Source of the DNA: Porticoccus sp.
Lineage (GTDB): Bacteria; Pseudomonadota; Gammaproteobacteria; Pseudomonadales; Porticoccaceae
Assembly: GCA_002707685.1 (NCBI GenBank)
Contig: PANQ01000002.1
Coordinates: 20,884 to 54,143, forward strand
Length of the DNA stretch: 33,260 nucleotides
Direction of reading: 5' to 3'
Position 1 is the stretch's first letter; each line of letters begins with the position of its first letter. Under the pieces are notes generated by a model. It was not told the origin of the DNA. It worked only from the letters and a program-made list of their open reading frames with translations, and ran no database searches. Positions 22,362-31,800 of this stretch are shown here, one piece after another. Made by a program: the position numbers and the translations under genes.

Positions 22362-22370
22362 CCCCCCGGA

Positions 22371-22398
22371 AAAGGTCTGACATTAGTCAGGCCTTTTT
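22371..22398 (+). terminator. Rho-independent terminator after the hypothetical gene
   Basis: AAAGGTCTGAC pairs with GTCAGGCCTTT (11 bp with one G-T pair, loop ATTA) and runs into five T, then CATTTTT. Confidence 0.87.
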
Positions 22399-22511
22399 CA
22401 TTTTTACCATTCAGCATTTTTCTTTCTTTTCTCTCTGAAAGGTTTTCGCTCCAAATCACTTTCTCAGGCTCGTACCTTATCCATCGTCTTATGAAATGAT
22501 TGGAGTGGTTT

Positions 22512-23327
22512 ATGTCAGCAGCCAGCGTTATTCCAGCCTCTGTGCTCAGTCTTGTGCTTCTTGCACCATCGCTACAGGCGATGAACACAGCAGATGTAGT
22601 GTCACAGGGCGCCGTTAAAGAAAGCCGCTATGTATTACATCGAGTTGGGGCAACCTCAGAACAAATGGATGTGATGCAGACCGTTGTGAGAACAACGATT
22701 CCCGATCAGATCAAAACAGTGGGTACGGCACTAGAATATTTGCTAAAGCCCTATGGCTACCAACTCGATGATGAAGGTGACGAGACAACGCAGTTAGATT
22801 TTTATGTGCTGCTCACTCGACCATTACCAGAGCCACATCGAACAATTGACCCGATGACGCTGACTGATGTTCTGAATGTTCTGGGCGGTGACAGTTTTGA
22901 GGTGGTCATTAACCCGGTACTGCGCACGGTGCATTATCGCTTAAAACCAGGGCTTCAGAATTATGTGGGCGAGACAGATAGGGAGAAAGCACAAGCCATT
23001 TGGTTTGAATCTATTGAACCCGAGCCAGATATAACACAGAAAGCCCCTTTGCCTATGACTGTGTTTGGTTATGGGCCGGTCAAGCCTGGGGATACGTTAA
23101 GCGATATTGTCCTGCTATTCGACATGACGGATTTCACTTTGGATCAAGTTTTGGTTCATGCTTTTCGGGCTAACCCCGATGCCTTTGCCAATGGCAATAT
23201 GAATCACCTAATCGTCGGTGCATATCTGAGTATTCCCCCGTTGAACAGTGATTCGCTGCCACCCATCGAAGCCAGTCGCTTGGTGGATGAGCATTGCCAT
23301 CTTTGGTTGCAGCAGGTTCAACCATGA
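22512..23327 (+). CDS. ICE PilL-like protein (PFGI-1 class, TIGR03748 type)
   Basis: Exported protein of 271 residues and first gene of the conjugation block. A signal peptide (about residues 1-23) precedes RYVLHRVGATSEQMD, then TIPDQIKTVGTALEYLLKPYGYQLD and LPEPHRTIDPMTLTDVLNVLGG, the pattern of the PFGI-1-class PilL N-terminal family. A second part (about 180-250) has a LysM/FimV-like look (YGPVKPGDTLSDIVLLF, then NHLIVGAYLSIP). In these ICEs it is thought to belong to mating-pilus or cell-envelope machinery. The ATG at 22512 has GGAG upstream; a TTG at 22500 precedes that site. It overlaps the next gene as ATGA. Confidence 0.85.
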   Translation: MSAASVIPASVLSLVLLAPSLQAMNTADVVSQGAVKESRYVLHRVGATSEQMDVMQTVVRTTIPDQIKTVGTALEYLLKPYGYQLDDEGDETTQLDFYVLLTRPLPEPHRTIDPMTLTDVLNVLGGDSFEVVINPVLRTVHYRLKPGLQNYVGETDREKAQAIWFESIEPEPDITQKAPLPMTVFGYGPVKPGDTLSDIVLLFDMTDFTLDQVLVHAFRANPDAFANGNMNHLIVGAYLSIPPLNSDSLPPIEASRLVDEHCHLWLQQVQP

Positions 23328-24142
23328 AAACTATCTCGACGATCTTACTCCTAGTTTCCATATCCGGTATAGCTATAGCGGCTGAACCAATGAGCGCCGT
23401 TGATAAATCGCAAACCCAAGTTGCTCATACGCCTGCCGTGCAAACTCCCGACACAAAAACTATCGCACAATATTGGTCACTCGGTGTGAAAGAGTATCAG
23501 CGCTACCAGGAATTAATGCGTGGGCCGTTGGGTCATTGGAGTCCAACGATTGACCCCTTGCTGGCGCTGGGTATGTTCGCACAAACACCGGCGCAGCAAC
23601 GACGTTATGCCGAGTTATATGCCCGCCAGGAATTTGAACTGACCGAACGTACCCTGCGTTTTCAGCAAGTTTATCGCGTTGCCTTTCAGCGTTTGTATCC
23701 GAATGTGGATACTATCGATCAGCGTTTGATCGCACCATATCGACTGCACCAACAGCAAAAGGAATCAGCCAAAGAAGCACGCTGGTTGGCGAAAAAACAA
23801 TTTCAAAATGGTGATCGCGTAATGGTGTTTGTGCCAGCGCGTTGCGATCAGTGTTCCTCCATGATTCCCCGGTTAATGAGCCTGGTCTCAGGTACCCGAA
23901 ATGCCAGCATCGACGTGTATGTTCGCAACGCATCCGACGATGACGCAGTTCGGGCTTGGGCTCAGGCTCACCAGATTCATGCAAAGCAGCTTGGCGATAA
24001 CGCACTAACCCTGAATCGTGATGAAGGTTTATGGCAGCGCTTGAAAAGCCGCTCTTCAAACAATATCAGTGCTGACATTCCGATTTACCTGAAACGAAAT
24101 GGCCAGTTTTTTCAGTTACTGGCAGAGGATTTGGGGCTATGA
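23324..24142 (+). CDS. ICE protein of the PFL_4693 (TIGR03759) type
   Basis: Periplasmic protein of 272 residues. The signal peptide ends near AIAAEP. A helical middle (about 40-165) is followed by a thioredoxin-like part with VFVPARCDQCSSM, giving a CxxC pair at Cys174/Cys177, and IDVYVRNASDDDAVRAWA near 203-220. This matches the PFL_4693 family of ICE genes, where a redox or disulfide-handling role is guessed. It starts within the stop of the PilL-like gene (ATGA) and overlaps the transglycosylase gene by the same four-base device, so the block is translationally coupled. Confidence 0.8.
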   Translation: MKTISTILLLVSISGIAIAAEPMSAVDKSQTQVAHTPAVQTPDTKTIAQYWSLGVKEYQRYQELMRGPLGHWSPTIDPLLALGMFAQTPAQQRRYAELYARQEFELTERTLRFQQVYRVAFQRLYPNVDTIDQRLIAPYRLHQQQKESAKEARWLAKKQFQNGDRVMVFVPARCDQCSSMIPRLMSLVSGTRNASIDVYVRNASDDDAVRAWAQAHQIHAKQLGDNALTLNRDEGLWQRLKSRSSNNISADIPIYLKRNGQFFQLLAEDLGL

Positions 24143-24675
24143 GTAAATGTGCGATTCGGCAGTTAGTGGTGGGCGCGACCCTCATGCAATCCATTACCGC
24201 GACGGCTCTGGATGAGTTGCCTGTAGCGTATATGGTGGTTGCCAAGGCTGCCAACGTCCCAGCCGATATATTGTATGCCGTGGCTTTAGCGGAAAGCGGG
24301 CGATCTTATAACGGTGTGCTGTTGCCCTGGCCGTGGACGTTGAATGTTGAAGGCCGGAGCATTTTTTGTGAGTCACAGGACGAAGCCATTGCCTTGGCAG
24401 CAGAAGCGATAAACCGCAATCAATTGGTTGATTTAGGACTAACCCAAGTGAACTGGCGCTGGCACCAACAGCGTTTTAGCCGTGTCGATGATGCGCTGGT
24501 TCCCATGCTGAACCTGAAGGCGGGTGCAGCGATTCTCCGTGAGCAATACGAACTAAGCGGCGATTGGTGGCAAGCAGTGGGACGCTACCACGATCCAGGT
24601 GAAGACGATGAGTCGTTGACCAGCGCTGAACGCTATCGGCAACGGGTAAAACAGCACTGGCGGAGGTCGTTCTGA
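24139..24675 (+). CDS. Conjugation-associated lytic transglycosylase (SLT domain)
   Basis: Exported murein hydrolase of 178 residues, used to open the peptidoglycan for the mating channel. The signal peptide covers about residues 1-24. The SLT fold is visible with the catalytic Glu52 in YAVALAESGR, then DLGLTQVNWRWH near 107-118, NLKAGAAILREQY near 134-146 and a conserved VGRYHDP near 157. It overlaps the preceding gene by four bases, and the next gene starts immediately after its stop. This gene order is that of PFGI-1/ICEclc-class elements. Confidence 0.88.
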   Translation: MSKCAIRQLVVGATLMQSITATALDELPVAYMVVAKAANVPADILYAVALAESGRSYNGVLLPWPWTLNVEGRSIFCESQDEAIALAAEAINRNQLVDLGLTQVNWRWHQQRFSRVDDALVPMLNLKAGAAILREQYELSGDWWQAVGRYHDPGEDDESLTSAERYRQRVKQHWRRSF

Positions 24676-25170
24676 ATGAGACGCCTGATGCTGGCTATGT
24701 GTTTGTTGTGGGCTCAAATGGTACAGGCCGGTGGCCCTCTGACAGTTATCTATGATTCGGGCGATACCCTGCCTATTGCGCCGTATTTACCGGTGCGTGC
24801 CTCGCCCAAGTCTACGGAAGCTAAGTCTCCCACGGGCAAAATGCCTTTTCAGCTACCCATTCGTACACCATCGATGTCGCCCGGAAAAGTCGAGGTCACG
24901 GTGAAGCCTTTGCGGTATTTGCAGCAACCCCTGTTTCTGATGGGCTCTGATGAGCACTCAAAAGCATGGCTGGCGGCAAAACGCGACCAGCTCATTAAGC
25001 TCAACGCAGTGGGATTGCTGGTGCAGGCCGATACATTGAAAGATATTAAAGATATGCAGGCCATTGCCAAAGGGCTGCGCCTGATCCCCGCTTCTGCGGA
25101 GAGCTTTGCCAAACCGCTGAATTTAACGCACTACCCGGTATTGATCTCGAAGCATGGCTGGGAACAATGA
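24676..25170 (+). CDS. ICE protein of the PFL_4695 (TIGR03765) type
   Basis: Exported protein of 164 residues with a signal peptide to about residue 18 (VQAGGP). The middle holds a Pro-rich linker (TEAKSPTGKMPFQLPIRTP). The C-terminal half shows the family pattern FLMGSDEHSKAWLAAKRDQLIKLNAVGLLVQADTLKDI and a closing YPVLISKHGWEQ. Its role in these elements is unknown; genes of this family sit next to traD. It abuts the transglycosylase stop and overlaps traD by ATGA. Confidence 0.83.
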   Translation: MRRLMLAMCLLWAQMVQAGGPLTVIYDSGDTLPIAPYLPVRASPKSTEAKSPTGKMPFQLPIRTPSMSPGKVEVTVKPLRYLQQPLFLMGSDEHSKAWLAAKRDQLIKLNAVGLLVQADTLKDIKDMQAIAKGLRLIPASAESFAKPLNLTHYPVLISKHGWEQ

Positions 25171-27224
25171 GCGACCGCTATGAGGTGGAAGTCTTATTGC
25201 GCCCGCCTGTGGAGCTGTCATCTTGTCTGGTATCGCTGTGTTCAGCGGGTGTTGTACTCAAGGCACCACAGTTCCTAATGATGCCGCCCAGTGTGGCGGT
25301 AGTCAGTGCAGTCTGTCTGGGTGTGCTGGGGATTTGGCGAGGTCGCCAGGCTTGGCGGGTATTGAGCTATCAGCGGCATTTACGCCGTAGTCCGCGCTAT
25401 GTAATGGCATCGTCACAGGTGCCAGTCAGCCGCTCGGTGCTGTTTCTGGGGCGTGGCTTTCGCTGGACGCAGACTCACACCGAGCGACTGTATGCCGCTC
25501 GTGACCGCCGGGCGGAGCACTACCTGCAACCCAGTGCGTTTAAGCAGTGGGTGAGGCGCAAGGAAATTGAATGGGAGCGTGCGCCCGTTCTGCGACAATT
25601 GGCGCGATGGACTGCAACAGACTCGCCGCTGAACCCCGTCCGGCCACCGCCTGCCAGTGGCGGAGATGCAGTGATTCATGGTGTAGGTATTGGCGGAGAA
25701 AGCAATGCCACCATGCCGCTCTCGGATCGAGTAGGGCATATGGTGGTAATTGCTCGAACCCGCCACGGCAAAACCCGGCTGGCGGAACTGCTGATTACCC
25801 AGGATATTCACCGTAAAGACAATTGCGTTATCGTACTCGACCCCAAAGGTGATGCGGATTTACTGAAGCGTATCCATGTGGAAACGCGAAAAGCGCAGCG
25901 ACCATTATTAATCTTCCATTTGGGCTACCCGGAATTGAGCGCCCGCTACAACGCCATCGGCTCGTTTTCGAGAATAACTGAAGTGGCGACCCGTATTGCC
26001 AGCCAATTACCGGGGGAGGGCGATGCAAGTGCTTTTAAAGAATTCGCCTGGCAGTTTGTGAATGTGATCGCAGTAGCCTTGGTCGCTTTGGATGAGCGCC
26101 CCGATTTTCTGAAGATTCGCCGCTATATCACCGATATTGACCCTCTGTTGATCCGTTATGGTCACTACTGGTTAAGCCAACACGGTAATGAACAATGGCA
26201 GGAGGAATTGGCCGAAATCCGAAACGCCATTAACGTCAAATCCTTACCACGGGTCGAGCAAGGTAAAGACCCTGATGCCATTGCGCTGGTGCGTTATCTA
26301 AAAACTCAGGTGGAATTTGATCAGGTTTTGGAAGGTCTGATTTCTGCGTTTCGCTATGACCGGGAGTATTTTCAGAAAATTACCGTAGCGGTTAAGCCTT
26401 TTCTGGAAAAGCTCACCACGGGCAATATCGCCGCGATACTGGCTCCAGACTTATCCGATGAGCAAGACCAGCGCCCCGTATTGGAATGGGCGCACGCCAT
26501 CCGCGAACAAGCCATTGTGTATGTTGGCTTGGATGCACTGACCGATCCTGAAGTGGCGAGCGCTGTGGGTGAGTCAATGTTTAGCGATCTTACCAGCCTG
26601 GCGGGGCATATCTATAAACACGGTATTGGCGACAACCCAGCACAGCAGAATCGTAAACCGCCAAATATTGTGATCCACGGGGATGAATTCTCCGATTTAA
26701 TCGGGCCGCAATTTAAAACGCTGATTAATAAATCCGGTGGTGCGGGGTATGAGCTGAACCTCTATACCCAAACTTGGAGTGACCCCATCGCCGAGCTGGG
26801 CAGCGAAGCGAAAGCCGGACAGCTTGCTGGCAACATCGGTACGGTAATGATTATGGGGGTTAAAGAAATCGCCACCTGCGAGATGTTCACTAAGCAGCTA
26901 CCGGAGGTCAGTGTTAGTGAAATCATGGCAGTTTCCGGTGTGACGGATAACAGCGACCGAGAAGGTGGAGTGAGTTTTACTTCTAATAACCAGGATCGGG
27001 TGAGTATCAGCCGTGTTCCTATGATCTCACCTGCGGATATTGTGGCCCTACCCAAAGGGCAGGCTTTTGTACTGCTCAAAGGTAGCGAGTTATGGAAAAC
27101 CCGTATTCCCATGCCTTCAAAAATCGATGACGAAGAGCTACCCGATGACCTGGGTGAAATGCTCCGCCTAATGCGACAAGGTTATACCTCAGTTACGGAC
27201 TGGGGTAGTTATCATGGACGTTGA
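25167..27224 (+). CDS. traD: Conjugative coupling factor TraD (SXT/TOL subfamily)
   Basis: Type IV coupling ATPase of 685 residues that brings the relaxase-DNA complex to the secretion channel. Two hydrophobic segments lie near residues 16-60. Walker A is in ARTRHGKTRL with Lys202; Walker B is the hydrophobic strand ending in DPKGDADLL (about 226-234). A second nucleotide-site segment, NIVIHGDEFSDL, lies near 500-511, and the all-helical insert occupies roughly 270-450. Length and order match the TIGR03743 group of SXT/TOL/ICEclc TraD. It overlaps both neighbours. No truncation is visible, so the transfer function may be intact. Confidence 0.92.
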   Translation: MSDRYEVEVLLRPPVELSSCLVSLCSAGVVLKAPQFLMMPPSVAVVSAVCLGVLGIWRGRQAWRVLSYQRHLRRSPRYVMASSQVPVSRSVLFLGRGFRWTQTHTERLYAARDRRAEHYLQPSAFKQWVRRKEIEWERAPVLRQLARWTATDSPLNPVRPPPASGGDAVIHGVGIGGESNATMPLSDRVGHMVVIARTRHGKTRLAELLITQDIHRKDNCVIVLDPKGDADLLKRIHVETRKAQRPLLIFHLGYPELSARYNAIGSFSRITEVATRIASQLPGEGDASAFKEFAWQFVNVIAVALVALDERPDFLKIRRYITDIDPLLIRYGHYWLSQHGNEQWQEELAEIRNAINVKSLPRVEQGKDPDAIALVRYLKTQVEFDQVLEGLISAFRYDREYFQKITVAVKPFLEKLTTGNIAAILAPDLSDEQDQRPVLEWAHAIREQAIVYVGLDALTDPEVASAVGESMFSDLTSLAGHIYKHGIGDNPAQQNRKPPNIVIHGDEFSDLIGPQFKTLINKSGGAGYELNLYTQTWSDPIAELGSEAKAGQLAGNIGTVMIMGVKEIATCEMFTKQLPEVSVSEIMAVSGVTDNSDREGGVSFTSNNQDRVSISRVPMISPADIVALPKGQAFVLLKGSELWKTRIPMPSKIDDEELPDDLGEMLRLMRQGYTSVTDWGSYHGR

Positions 27225-27229
27225 GTCGT

Positions 27230-27958
27230 ATGGCTAAGTCTTCAGAGTATCGACCACCACCGCGCAAAGAACCTGGCCTGATCGGTAAGACTATATCCAG
27301 TACCGTGGCATTGGTCGTCTGGCTGGTGCTGGGCCTTCTTATTTCCATCATCATTGAATGGATGGGTATGATCTGGTTTTGGCCAGAACAAGGTGCCGAT
27401 CATGCGAAAGTGGTATTAAATAGCGACCAAGACTACCTCAATACCCAACTCTACGAACACTCGCTCAACACTAAGTATTTAGTGGCAGAAAATGCCAAAA
27501 TCGTAGTAACGTGGATTAAGCAGCAAACAGAATTCAAAGCACATTCACCTAGCTTCAATCCGAAATCAAATAGCACCATAAGCGCCGTCGGCGAATGGGG
27601 CAGCAAGTATTATCAAAAAGTTAAACCTTACCTTGAGGCCGCAAGTACCGTTGCGCAAACCTTTGTGATTCGTCTGACATTGATTGTGTTTTCATTGCCG
27701 GTCTTTCTGTTGGCTGGCCTGATCGGTGCCGTTGATGGACTGGTTGAGCGAGACCTCCGGCGCTGGGGCGGAGGGCGAGAAAGCAGCAATGTCTTTAATC
27801 TCGCTAAGCGATCCGTCGTTCCCGCATTTGTGGGAGCTTGCGTGATCTACATCAGCTTGCCGTTTAGCATTGATCCGATCATCATCCTTTTACCGTTCGC
27901 GATGCTACTTGGGCTAGCGGTGCGGATTAGCTTTGAGAGACTGAAGAAGTACTTCTAG
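27230..27958 (+). CDS. ICE membrane protein of the PFL_4697 (TIGR03747) type
   Basis: Integral membrane protein of 242 residues. Helices lie near 20-45, 140-165, 185-205 and 207-227. Conserved words include MIWFWPEQG, then LPVFLLAGLIGAVDGLVERDLRRWGGGRESS, typical of this ICE family that follows traD. A TTG at 27221, overlapping the traD stop, could also serve as start; the ATG at 27230 is preferred because family members usually begin near it. The last bases (CTAG) are shared with the stop of the convergent LRAT-like gene. Further secretion genes would normally follow; here cargo intervenes. Confidence 0.82.
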   Translation: MAKSSEYRPPPRKEPGLIGKTISSTVALVVWLVLGLLISIIIEWMGMIWFWPEQGADHAKVVLNSDQDYLNTQLYEHSLNTKYLVAENAKIVVTWIKQQTEFKAHSPSFNPKSNSTISAVGEWGSKYYQKVKPYLEAASTVAQTFVIRLTLIVFSLPVFLLAGLIGAVDGLVERDLRRWGGGRESSNVFNLAKRSVVPAFVGACVIYISLPFSIDPIIILLPFAMLLGLAVRISFERLKKYF

Positions 27959-28332
27959 CGGTTTCTCGATGCCAAATATAGCCCTCCGATAGCAAGGCCT
28001 CCTAGAGCTAGAGCCTGTTTTACTTGTGTGCTTTTAGCAATGCCCGTAATAAGCTCGCGCACGAAGTGTTCACAGTTGTATTGAAGAAGGTCGTATTTCA
28101 CCCGGTTAATACAACTTCTTGCTTTGGCAAGTATTAAGCTCGGTGCTGTGCTTATCTCAATGCTGTGAACTTCAAATTTCCTATTCCCGACGACTTGATC
28201 CCATGACTCTTCCTTAACGGTACCATTTCGCCAAGTGTTGGATATTAGCATTGGTTTGCCATCCCTCGTTCTATCGGACATAAGTGCCCAGTGCTTGTAC
28301 AGCCCCATATAGACAATAACTACCTGTAACAT
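27955..28332 (-). CDS. LRAT/H-REV107-fold protein with C-terminal membrane tail
   Basis: A 125-residue protein with the circularly permuted papain-like fold of LRAT/H-REV107 enzymes, which act on acyl or peptide bonds. Visible are LYKHWALMSD with His14, a candidate second His56 in EVHSIEIS, and YNCEHFVRE with nucleophile Cys87. Residues 101-125 form a Gly/Ala-rich hydrophobic tail ending SRNR, so it is probably tail-anchored in the membrane. GGGGAA lies six bases before the ATG. It is divergent from an XRE regulator. Acyltransferase, phospholipase or toxin roles are all possible; none is shown by the sequence. Confidence 0.72.
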   Translation of the reverse strand: MLQVVIVYMGLYKHWALMSDRTRDGKPMLISNTWRNGTVKEESWDQVVGNRKFEVHSIEISTAPSLILAKARSCINRVKYDLLQYNCEHFVRELITGIAKSTQVKQALALGGLAIGGLYLASRNR

Positions 28333-28415
28333 TACAATTCCCCATAATTGATAGAATATTAAAATTGCTAAAATAGCAAATATGAGTAAATCACTAACTC
28401 TATGGTGTTGTCAAT
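28333..28415. promoter_or_regulatory. Divergent promoter region of the LRAT/XRE pair
   Basis: About 80 very AT-rich bases separate the two divergent genes. They must drive both and are the natural place for autoregulation by the XRE protein. No clear dyad was picked out. Confidence 0.45.
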
Positions 28416-28757
28416 ATGCAATCTGGAATTGTATTTGATCAGGTGGTTGGGGCTGTGTTGGCTCACTACCGTAAAGCTGCTGGCTTGAATCAGGGTGAAG
28501 CAGTGGAGGGGTTGAGCTTAGGGCCGTCCAGTTTATCTAGGTTGGAAAAAGGCGATTATTCTCTCAGCATGGAGCAGCTCTTTGAGTTGTCGAGGCGCTA
28601 CAATGTGCCTATGGCAGAAGTGACGGCCAGTATTGAGCAAACCTTCGATAATGCGATAAAGAACGGTATAGCTGTAGAAACCGAGAAAAAATCTAATACC
28701 GGGTTGTTGTTGTTAGGTGCTGCTGCAATAGCGGCTTTGGTAATTGCAAATAGATAG
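28416..28757 (+). CDS. XRE-family regulator with C-terminal membrane tail
   Basis: A 113-residue protein. Residues 10-72 hold an XRE helix-turn-helix (VLAHYRKAAGLNQGEAVEGL, SSLSRLEKGDYSLSMEQLFELSRRYNV). The last 20 or so residues (TGLLLLGAAAIAALVIANR) form a transmembrane tail, unusual for this class. The tail closely resembles that of the divergent LRAT-like protein. The two may pair in the membrane, with the regulator holding the enzyme or sensing the membrane. It could instead be the immunity part of a toxin-antitoxin-like pair. The ribosome site is weak. Confidence 0.8.
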   Translation: MQSGIVFDQVVGAVLAHYRKAAGLNQGEAVEGLSLGPSSLSRLEKGDYSLSMEQLFELSRRYNVPMAEVTASIEQTFDNAIKNGIAVETEKKSNTGLLLLGAAAIAALVIANR

Positions 28758-28866
28758 GCGTGAATAGAAAAGAGACAGTTTTACTCTCAGCACTATTTGA
28801 TCTGGGAGACAAGATTCGTTCTCTTTTTACCTTGTAGGGTCGCAGGCAGCGCACCTATATATGCAA
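28758..28866. other. Convergent gap between XRE gene and NTPase gene
   Basis: A short stretch between two convergent stop codons. No hairpin with a T-run, gene or repeat was recognised. Confidence 0.4.
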
Positions 28867-31800
28867 TCAAGTGATGTCTTCGCGCAGCAAGTAACCAACT
28901 ACTGAGCCATTTTCTATTAGGTAGTCCAAAATACATAATAGCGCGGCATTTACTTTTGTATTTCGCCTCGCTTTCTCCCGATTTAAGAATATATATTTCC
29001 TTGAGGCTTTTTCCAAATACCATATTGTATTATCGCGGTAATCTCTTGATAGAGAGGTTTTATTGTCTCTGATGGCGCTTGATAGCCAAAAAATACCTGA
29101 ATTTAAGTATGAGCTGCCTAATCCACAGAGTAGTTTGGCTAAGCTATACAGATAAGCCTCATTGCCACCGATTTTCTCTGTTAGATCTTCAAAAAATATC
29201 TTTCTTTCAGATGTAAGGGCTTTCCAGCTTGTTGCATCATCTTTCCAATGGGTGGATGCAAGCATGTAGGCTTCAATAACTCTATTTGAATAATGGTAAG
29301 AAGGTCTATTAAGTGCTGAAGAAATAATACTGTCTTTAAATAATTCCCATACCTTCCAAAAGTTATCTGATCTTCCCGTTTGGTCCTCAGAAATAACAAA
29401 TTCCTTTAGTAGATCGGCTATCCCTTCACTAGCCAAAAATTCGTCAGTAAATGGTGTTAAACACTCAGAAACGTCATCAACGGCTAAATGTAGAACGTAT
29501 TTTGTATACCATTTCAGGAAATTATGTTTTGTTAGATAATCAATTCGATCATCTCTGTCATCAGACAATATCTTTCTAGCAACTAGATCAATAATAGATT
29601 TAGCAAAGGGTATTTCTTTTTGGCAAGCAGTCGGGAGGGGTATTATTTGGAATGCGATAGATAGTGTTTCTATGTCGTAACTATCAAGATCATTGATAAT
29701 GTGGTTAGTTATTAAACCATTATCGATCTCTTCAAATATGTCTGATGTATTCTCGAAGAAGGAGTCCCAGAATTTTCTTATATTTAAATTATAGTTGCCA
29801 TTCTCATGCTCTGTTTTACGAAACTCCTCGAACAAAGTTTGGTGTATTCTAGCTAATACCAAATAGCCAATATATATTGAAAGCGCGGCCTCATAATCAT
29901 CTGGCCAGATAGCTTGTACAGAATTAATAGCTACTGAGTTAAATCTTATTCCACCCATCATGCCTATGGGGTCATTTCGCATCAATGCAAGAATAAGTAG
30001 AGCTTTAATATCCGACCTATCTTCGGGAAAGTTCTGATGCAGCACGGGGAGTATAGATATGGCTGGTAGAACTCCGTCAATCGTCTGGTACATATAGCCT
30101 TCCTTGGTAAAAAGGCTGGCATAGGACAAGACAACTTCTCGGCAAAATTGTAAGGAATCAGTATCTAGTTTATCAATGAAATCTCTGAGCAATACCGTGA
30201 CAGTATCGGAGGGCAAGGAGCGGCTAAATACAGCGGAAATCGACTCTTTTCCGCTTGTTATGTCTAACCAAACGTTCTTAGCTTCCTCTAAAGCGAGTAA
30301 TGGGTCTTTTTCATAGTCTTCATACTTCTTATAGCTTTCTCGGCCATACAGTCTATCACTGGCCCACACCATCAGCCGACTGTTTTTATAAGGTTCACTT
30401 GATTCCTCTAGAGCGGCTTCACTATATTCCCGAAGTTCGTCGTCAATCTCTGGGTTTAAATCAATATAGAAGCCGTCCTCAGTTTCTTTGGCTTCAGGAG
30501 ACATCTTTCTTCGATCCATTCGAGCCAGGTAAAGTCGCCACGTTTTATCGTCATCGCTCTCTTCATCTTTAGCTGGAAGTAGTGCATAGTGAGCATCGAG
30601 TATTCGCCATATTTCCTCGGATCTAGCTATAGACTCCTCTTCACTTATTTCTTCTCTTCGAAATAACTGATATTGCAGCATGATATGTTCTAAGCCAAAC
30701 TTTCGGTGGGGATCATCGCATGTGTCTATTCTCTCATTCTCATGGATTTCATTATCTCGGTTAATGCCAAAGCTGTCTTTTAGAGAAATTAGTTGAGACT
30801 TATGCGTTCTATCTAGGACATAACGGTTTGTATCATATCGAAATAGTTCTTTTGTTTGGAAAAGCACTTTGGCGACATTAAAGGTCTTGTCTGGGAGTGC
30901 TGTAACAACACTAACTACTATTGATGTCAATATTGCTGAATTAGACCTAGATAAGATGCTTAGTAATACCTTCTCAAGTCTTTCGTTAGGGGTGTTTTTA
31001 CCTCGCTCGACAAGGAATTTTTCCAAAGCCATGTTCATGGATTCTAGGATGTCAGGATTGACCTGGGTTCCTCGGTACACACACCACAGGCGGTTGGACA
31101 TATATTGATCGATATATGTGTCTTCATTAATCCAAACAGGTACTGTTTCGTATTCATTCTCTGCCAATTTCGATTTGACATATTTCTCGGCGGCATAGTT
31201 TGAAAACTCGATAATAAAATCTAGGGTCTTGTATAAACTTGCCTCTAACAAACTATAAATAGGTGTTTGATATACGCTGGCAGGAAAATAGCCTTGGCTG
31301 TCATGCTCTACACCAAAATAATGATCAATGTCTGGGCCTGGAGAATAATAAGGGTTTTCTGGGGGGACGTGAGTCCAGTACAGTCGGGCTAAATCAATAA
31401 CTTTTTCAGGGAGTACTTGAGCAACATTATTGCACTCCATTTTTGTCAAAATATAACTGCATAACGAATTGTAAGGAGAATTGTGATTGCGCCACTTGTT
31501 ACTCACAACCAAATCAATGACTGTTGAAAGCTCTTGCTTAATTTCTTCAGCGCTAAAGATGATTGTATGAAGGAGATTTTTGGTGAAGTCATCATCCCTA
31601 ATGTAGGTGTCGTTCTTTATTGTTGATTCGTAGTATTGCAATGATAATAAGCCGGAAAGCCTCGTAGTTTCACCGTGCCTACTTGTGCTATTCCAATCGT
31701 TTAACACCGGGAGTACAAAATTAATTGCGTTTTCTAGAAATGTATCTTTATTTTCCCAAATAAATTGAATCAGAGAAGTCCAGCCACCACCTTTGGGCTT

